From: Mycolicibacterium wolinskyi
GTDB taxonomy: Bacteria; Actinomycetota; Actinomycetes; Mycobacteriales; Mycobacteriaceae
Assembly (NCBI RefSeq): GCF_002101965.1
Contig: NZ_LQQA01000004.1
Span: forward strand, 62,001-126,000
Length of the DNA stretch: 64,000 nt
Direction of reading: 5' to 3'
Shown: positions 62,489 through 64,000 of the stretch, one piece after another
Layout of the letters: each line of letters starts with the position of its first letter
Numbering within the stretch: the stretch's first letter is position 1
Translations under genes and position numbers: made by a program
The notes under the pieces: model-generated
What the model saw: only the letters and a program-made list of their open reading frames with translations
Databases searched by the model: none
What the model was told of the DNA's origin: nothing

Positions 62489-63526
62489 TCACCGAAGCCG
62501 GACCTCAAACGTGTATCGAGCAAACCGTGTGACAGCGGAATGCATTGTCAATTCGTACAGACCGGGATTCTTGGCATCGAACACAAAACCGGCCGCAGCG
62601 CAACGTCGGTTGAGCATCCCCTTCGGCTCTGGCACCGCGACGTCGGCCGAACCTTGACCGCACTCGACGCCCGACTGATCGGTCACCGTGAAGTTGAACC
62701 CGAGCAGCGTGTTCGGCTCGATCGTTCCGAACTCGACCACGAACGCCACGTGGATGTTTGCGCGACAGGGGAACTCGGGAACCCAGTAGTACTCCCATCC
62801 ACCGCCCACGAGATCCAGCAGACCATCGACGGACAACGCGATGCTGTTTGCAGGGAACAGGAGTCGGACGGCGAGACCGCGATCCACGTCCTCCGCAGTT
62901 GCTGGTCGGCCCTGAAACACCAGTACTCCGCCGCCCCCGCCGCCAGACCCGGGAAATTCACCGTTACCACCGGCAAGGTCGATCTTCATTTCGCGCTCGA
63001 CGTCGGAGGGCAGGCTGGCGATTCCCACGATGGTCAAGACGCCGCCCGAGCCGCCACCGCCAGCCAGACTCCCGCCCTCTCCACCGACCTTGAACACGGC
63101 GTTGCGGAAGTCCATGTGCGTGGCCCCGGCCTCGTACACGGTGACGGTCCACAGCAGCGCCGTGATCACGTCGGGCGGGGCGGCGATCTCACCGGACTCG
63201 CGGGCCTTGTCCTCATGGGCACGCTTGGTGTCCAACAGCCACTTCACCGTATAGATGGCCAGGTTCGCGGTGGTGTCGATGACCTTGTGGTGGTTGCGGC
63301 ACATCAGGATGAGGTTGTCGAACCCGTGCCGCTCCTCGTCGGTCTGCGACGCCAGGTACCGCGGCCCGCCGACGTTCTGCGCGTGGATGTGGCAGACCTC
63401 TCCGATGATGGTCCCGGTCTCAGCGGTCACCAGCTGCGTCGAGCAGTCGGGGAACGCGCACTGGTTCATCGACAGCGCGTAAAGCTGCCTGACGGTGGAC
63501 TCGCGGGGGCGGTCTAGATTCACCAT
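62489..63526 (-). CDS. HNH endonuclease with Gly-rich linker and unknown C-terminal domain
   Basis: 345 residues. The N-terminus is an HNH nuclease with zinc cysteines C23-x4-C28, H46 (EVCHIHAQ), a GPRY motif (residues 54-57), N71 and C76-x2-H79-H80 (NLILMCRNHHKVID). This arrangement is close to HNH domains of anti-phage effectors. A Gly-rich stretch (~150-215, including GGGGSGGVLTIVG) leads to a C-terminal all-beta-like domain (~215-345: RLLFPANSIALSVDGLLDLV, FTVTDQSGVECGQGSADVAV). It is not SAVED. The ATG 63526 has TACCGT seven bases upstream (leaderless). No partner gene is visible. Confidence 0.75.
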   Translation of the reverse strand: MVNLDRPRESTVRQLYALSMNQCAFPDCSTQLVTAETGTIIGEVCHIHAQNVGGPRYLASQTDEERHGFDNLILMCRNHHKVIDTTANLAIYTVKWLLDTKRAHEDKARESGEIAAPPDVITALLWTVTVYEAGATHMDFRNAVFKVGGEGGSLAGGGGSGGVLTIVGIASLPSDVEREMKIDLAGGNGEFPGSGGGGGGVLVFQGRPATAEDVDRGLAVRLLFPANSIALSVDGLLDLVGGGWEYYWVPEFPCRANIHVAFVVEFGTIEPNTLLGFNFTVTDQSGVECGQGSADVAVPEPKGMLNRRCAAAGFVFDAKNPGLYELTMHSAVTRFARYTFEVRLR

Positions 63527-63570
63527 CCACACCACGGTAATGGCGTTTCGATAAGCGGATCGCTAGCGCG

Positions 63571-63793
63571 CTGCCAGACAGGTGGACGGGCCACGCGCTG
63601 CGTCACCGCTTCGCCACCACCGCCTACCGCGCCACCGGGGACTGCGGGCCGTCCAGGAACTGTTGGGCCACGCCAGCCCACCACTACGGCCGTCTACACC
63701 GCCGTTGACGACGACGCGATGCGCCGGGCCGCGCAGGGAGCGGCAATCACCGTGAAGTGGGGGAGCGGCGCGGAGCAAAAGCAGCTCAGCTAA
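63571..63793 (+). pseudogene. Tyrosine integrase C-terminal fragment, frameshifted
   Basis: Reads HALRHRFATTAYRATGD, then in the next frame LRAVQELLGHASP, then in the third frame PTTTAVYTAVDDDAMRRAAQ and a stop at 63791. These are the HxLRH, LGH and TxxxYT motifs of a phage integrase; two frameshifts and no N-terminus. It sits 85 bp from tRNA-Val, which implies integration at that gene. Confidence 0.7.
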
Positions 63794-63877
63794 AGCGCCC
63801 TCCGACGGCTGGGGGCACGTGTGGGGGCATGGGGTGTCTTGCAGGTCCCCAAAACACCGTCTGAACTGGTCAGATGG

Positions 63878-63952
63878 TGGTGCGCGATACTGGGATTGAA
63901 CCAGTGACCTCTTCCGTGTCAGGGAAGCGCTCTCCCGCTGAGCTAATCGCGC
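63878..63952 (-). tRNA. tRNA-Val (anticodon GAC)
   Basis: A 75-base tRNA on the minus strand with encoded CCA. The acceptor stem is GCGCGAT / ATCGCGC. The D-arm is AGCTCAGC...AGAGC. The anticodon arm CTTCCCTGACACGGAAG carries loop CTGACAC with GAC. The T-arm is CTGGTTCAATCCCAG. This is the likely integration target of the phage remains. Confidence 0.95.
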
Positions 63953-63965
63953 TGGTCGAAACTTT

Positions 63966-64000
63966 TGGAGGTGGAGACGGGAATCGAACCCGTGTGCACG
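63966..64000 (-). tRNA. tRNA-Cys, partial (5' part outside window)
   Basis: The 3' part of a tRNA on the minus strand: T-arm ACGGGTTCGATTCCCGT, acceptor strand CTCCACCT, encoded CCA. The sequence before it (CGTGCAC) fits a Cys tRNA anticodon/variable region. The anticodon lies beyond the window. Confidence 0.7.

Overview
The window is chromosomal DNA of a fast-growing mycobacterium, most likely of the Mycolicibacterium smegmatis group. The evidence is high GC content, frequent GTG starts, many leaderless genes, a PPE protein, F420-type enzymes, AftC, and a gene order that largely follows M. tuberculosis Rv2703 to Rv2667 (sigA, ppgK, suhB, cei, dut, ceoBC, dxs, hemE, hemY, hemQ, msrB, aftC, ribD, zapE-like, clpC2), with lineage-specific insertions. 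Names come from reading the proteins; no database search was run.

Layout: 1-13.3 kb is the conserved core: sigA, polyphosphate glucokinase, inositol phosphatase, Cei, dUTPase, and a potassium module (CeoC, CeoB and a KimA-like transporter). 13.3-21.9 kb is an accessory block: a D-amino-acid-dehydrogenase-like enzyme with a sodium/solute symporter and a CdaR-type regulator, a degenerate GGDEF protein, a flavin monooxygenase with a TetR regulator, and NhaA. 22-39.9 kb returns to the core: dxs, an RNase D-like protein, the coproporphyrin-dependent haem genes hemE-hemY-hemQ, a repeat-rich spacer, then msrB through clpC2. 39.9-54.8 kb is a regulator- and transporter-rich region: an orphan PrrB-like kinase, a GntR/MFS pair, a LysR/TDT pair with matching operators, a type I DAHP synthase behind an aromatic leader peptide, a PPE/haem oxygenase/TetR iron-haem cluster, and a TetR/ABC1 kinase/P450 cluster.

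54.8-63.9 kb is an accessory island ending at tRNA-Val(GAC). It carries a three-gene cassette (EspC-like protein, WXG-like large protein with an unknown C-terminal domain, lipoprotein) that looks like a type VII secreted toxin with an immunity lipoprotein. It also holds an HNH nuclease fused to an unknown C-terminal domain, a restriction-type gene with one in-frame amber codon, and phage debris (capsid, helix-turn-helix, terminase-like and integrase fragments). The window closes with a partial tRNA-Cys.

The most interesting regulatory features are: (1) a 24-codon leader peptide with Tyr-Trp-Arg-Phe and a long hairpin before DAHP synthase; (2) two identical palindromes lying exactly on the -35 and -10 of clpC2; (3) two TAGGC-N5-GCCTA palindromes 42 bp apart between the symporter and the CdaR-like gene; (4) near-identical palindromes before the TDT transporter and its convergent LysR gene; (5) overlapping -10 elements for two divergent leaderless genes, dut and a DUF3093 gene.
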